From: Streptomyces sp. PR69 | GTDB taxonomy: Bacteria; Actinomycetota; Actinomycetes; Streptomycetales; Streptomycetaceae | Length of the DNA: 64,000 nt | Direction of reading: 5' to 3' | NCBI RefSeq assembly: GCF_026420845.1 | Contig: NZ_JAOWCB010000003.1 | Location: forward strand, 280,444-344,443 | Part shown: one piece after another, positions 63,972 to 64,000 of the stretch | How the letters are laid out: each line of letters opens with the position of its first letter | How positions within the stretch are numbered: the stretch's first letter is position 1 | Made by a program: the position numbers and the translations under genes | Notes under the pieces: model-generated | What the model was told of the DNA's origin: nothing | The model's database searches: none | What the model saw: the letters and a program-made list of their open reading frames with translations, nothing else

Positions 63972-64000
63972 ACGCGGGACGGATAGCGGCTCTGCGTGAG
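63968..64000 (+). CDS. Partial gene, third member of the metK operon
   Basis: ATG at 63968 overlaps the kinase stop (ATGA) and starts an open frame reading NAGRIAALRE up to the window edge. Eleven codons do not allow a family call. Methyl-cycle enzymes such as methylenetetrahydrofolate reductase sometimes follow this gene pair, and the basic opening would fit one, but this is a guess. Confidence 0.5.
   Translation, partial: MNAGRIAALRE

Overview
High GC content, GTG and ATGA/GTGA start overlaps, a WhiB protein, an SsgA-like sporulation protein, many secreted or Tat substrates and a PucR regulator all point to a Streptomyces chromosome. Gene content and order (idi, an SCO6745-type protein, a MerR/beta-oxidation block, ssgD, ABC-F, WhiB, split LigD proteins) resemble from memory the S. 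coelicolor SCO67xx region; this was not checked by alignment. No tRNA, rRNA, CRISPR array, insertion sequence or prophage is visible.

Region 1 (98-7477, minus) is one tightly coupled operon: a large CDP-alcohol phosphotransferase fusion that seems to start at CTG, a nucleotidyltransferase, a glycerol-1-phosphate dehydrogenase-like enzyme, a second CDP-alcohol phosphotransferase with an altered catalytic motif, a GT2 glycosyltransferase and a two-component polysaccharide/teichoic-acid type ABC exporter, closed by a strong terminator. It looks like a pathway that activates a polyol phosphate with a nucleotide, polymerises or glycosylates it, and exports it.

Region 2 (7.9-26.5 kb) is mostly single-gene housekeeping and stress functions: two CDF metal exporters, idi, an RsbW-like ATPase, HdeD, enoyl-CoA hydratase, a GlxA-type regulator with a DJ-1/PfpI enzyme, an SCO6745-type protein, Tex, an ABC-F protein, a D-amino-acid oxidase-like protein, an M14 carboxypeptidase, a LacI regulator with a clear operator, an MpaB-type oxygenase and a secreted sphingomyelinase.

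Region 3 (26.7-33.3 kb) is a beta-oxidation operon on the minus strand (methylacyl-CoA racemase, acyl-CoA dehydrogenase, thiolase, multifunctional FadB type) facing a MerR regulator; similar operator-like sequences lie at both promoters. Region 4 (33.4-42.1 kb) holds a YjbR protein, a trans-acting enoyl reductase-like protein, endonuclease V, YciI, ssgD, an ABC-F gene with a long leader carrying a three-codon ORF, DDAH, an acyl-ACP desaturase behind a strong inverted repeat, a GMC oxidoreductase relic and a WhiB gene.

Region 5 (42.2-48.5 kb) combines a small laccase, a ThuA/PQQ-type sugar dehydrogenase fusion, and a cupredoxin/Ig/DUF1080 gene broken by a frameshift and apparent loss of a repeat module. 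It is followed by a noncoding repeat element, which also occurs in inverted orientation at 17 kb.

Region 6 (48.5-64 kb): divergent, probably leaderless LigD polymerase and ligase genes, a secreted protein, a PucR regulator, a GlxA-type relic, small membrane and YchJ proteins, a Tat-exported FAD oxidoreductase, a GH4 glycosidase, a four-gene sugar-modifying operon with a 30-bp tandem repeat inside one gene, and the start of a metK/PfkB-kinase operon that runs off the window.
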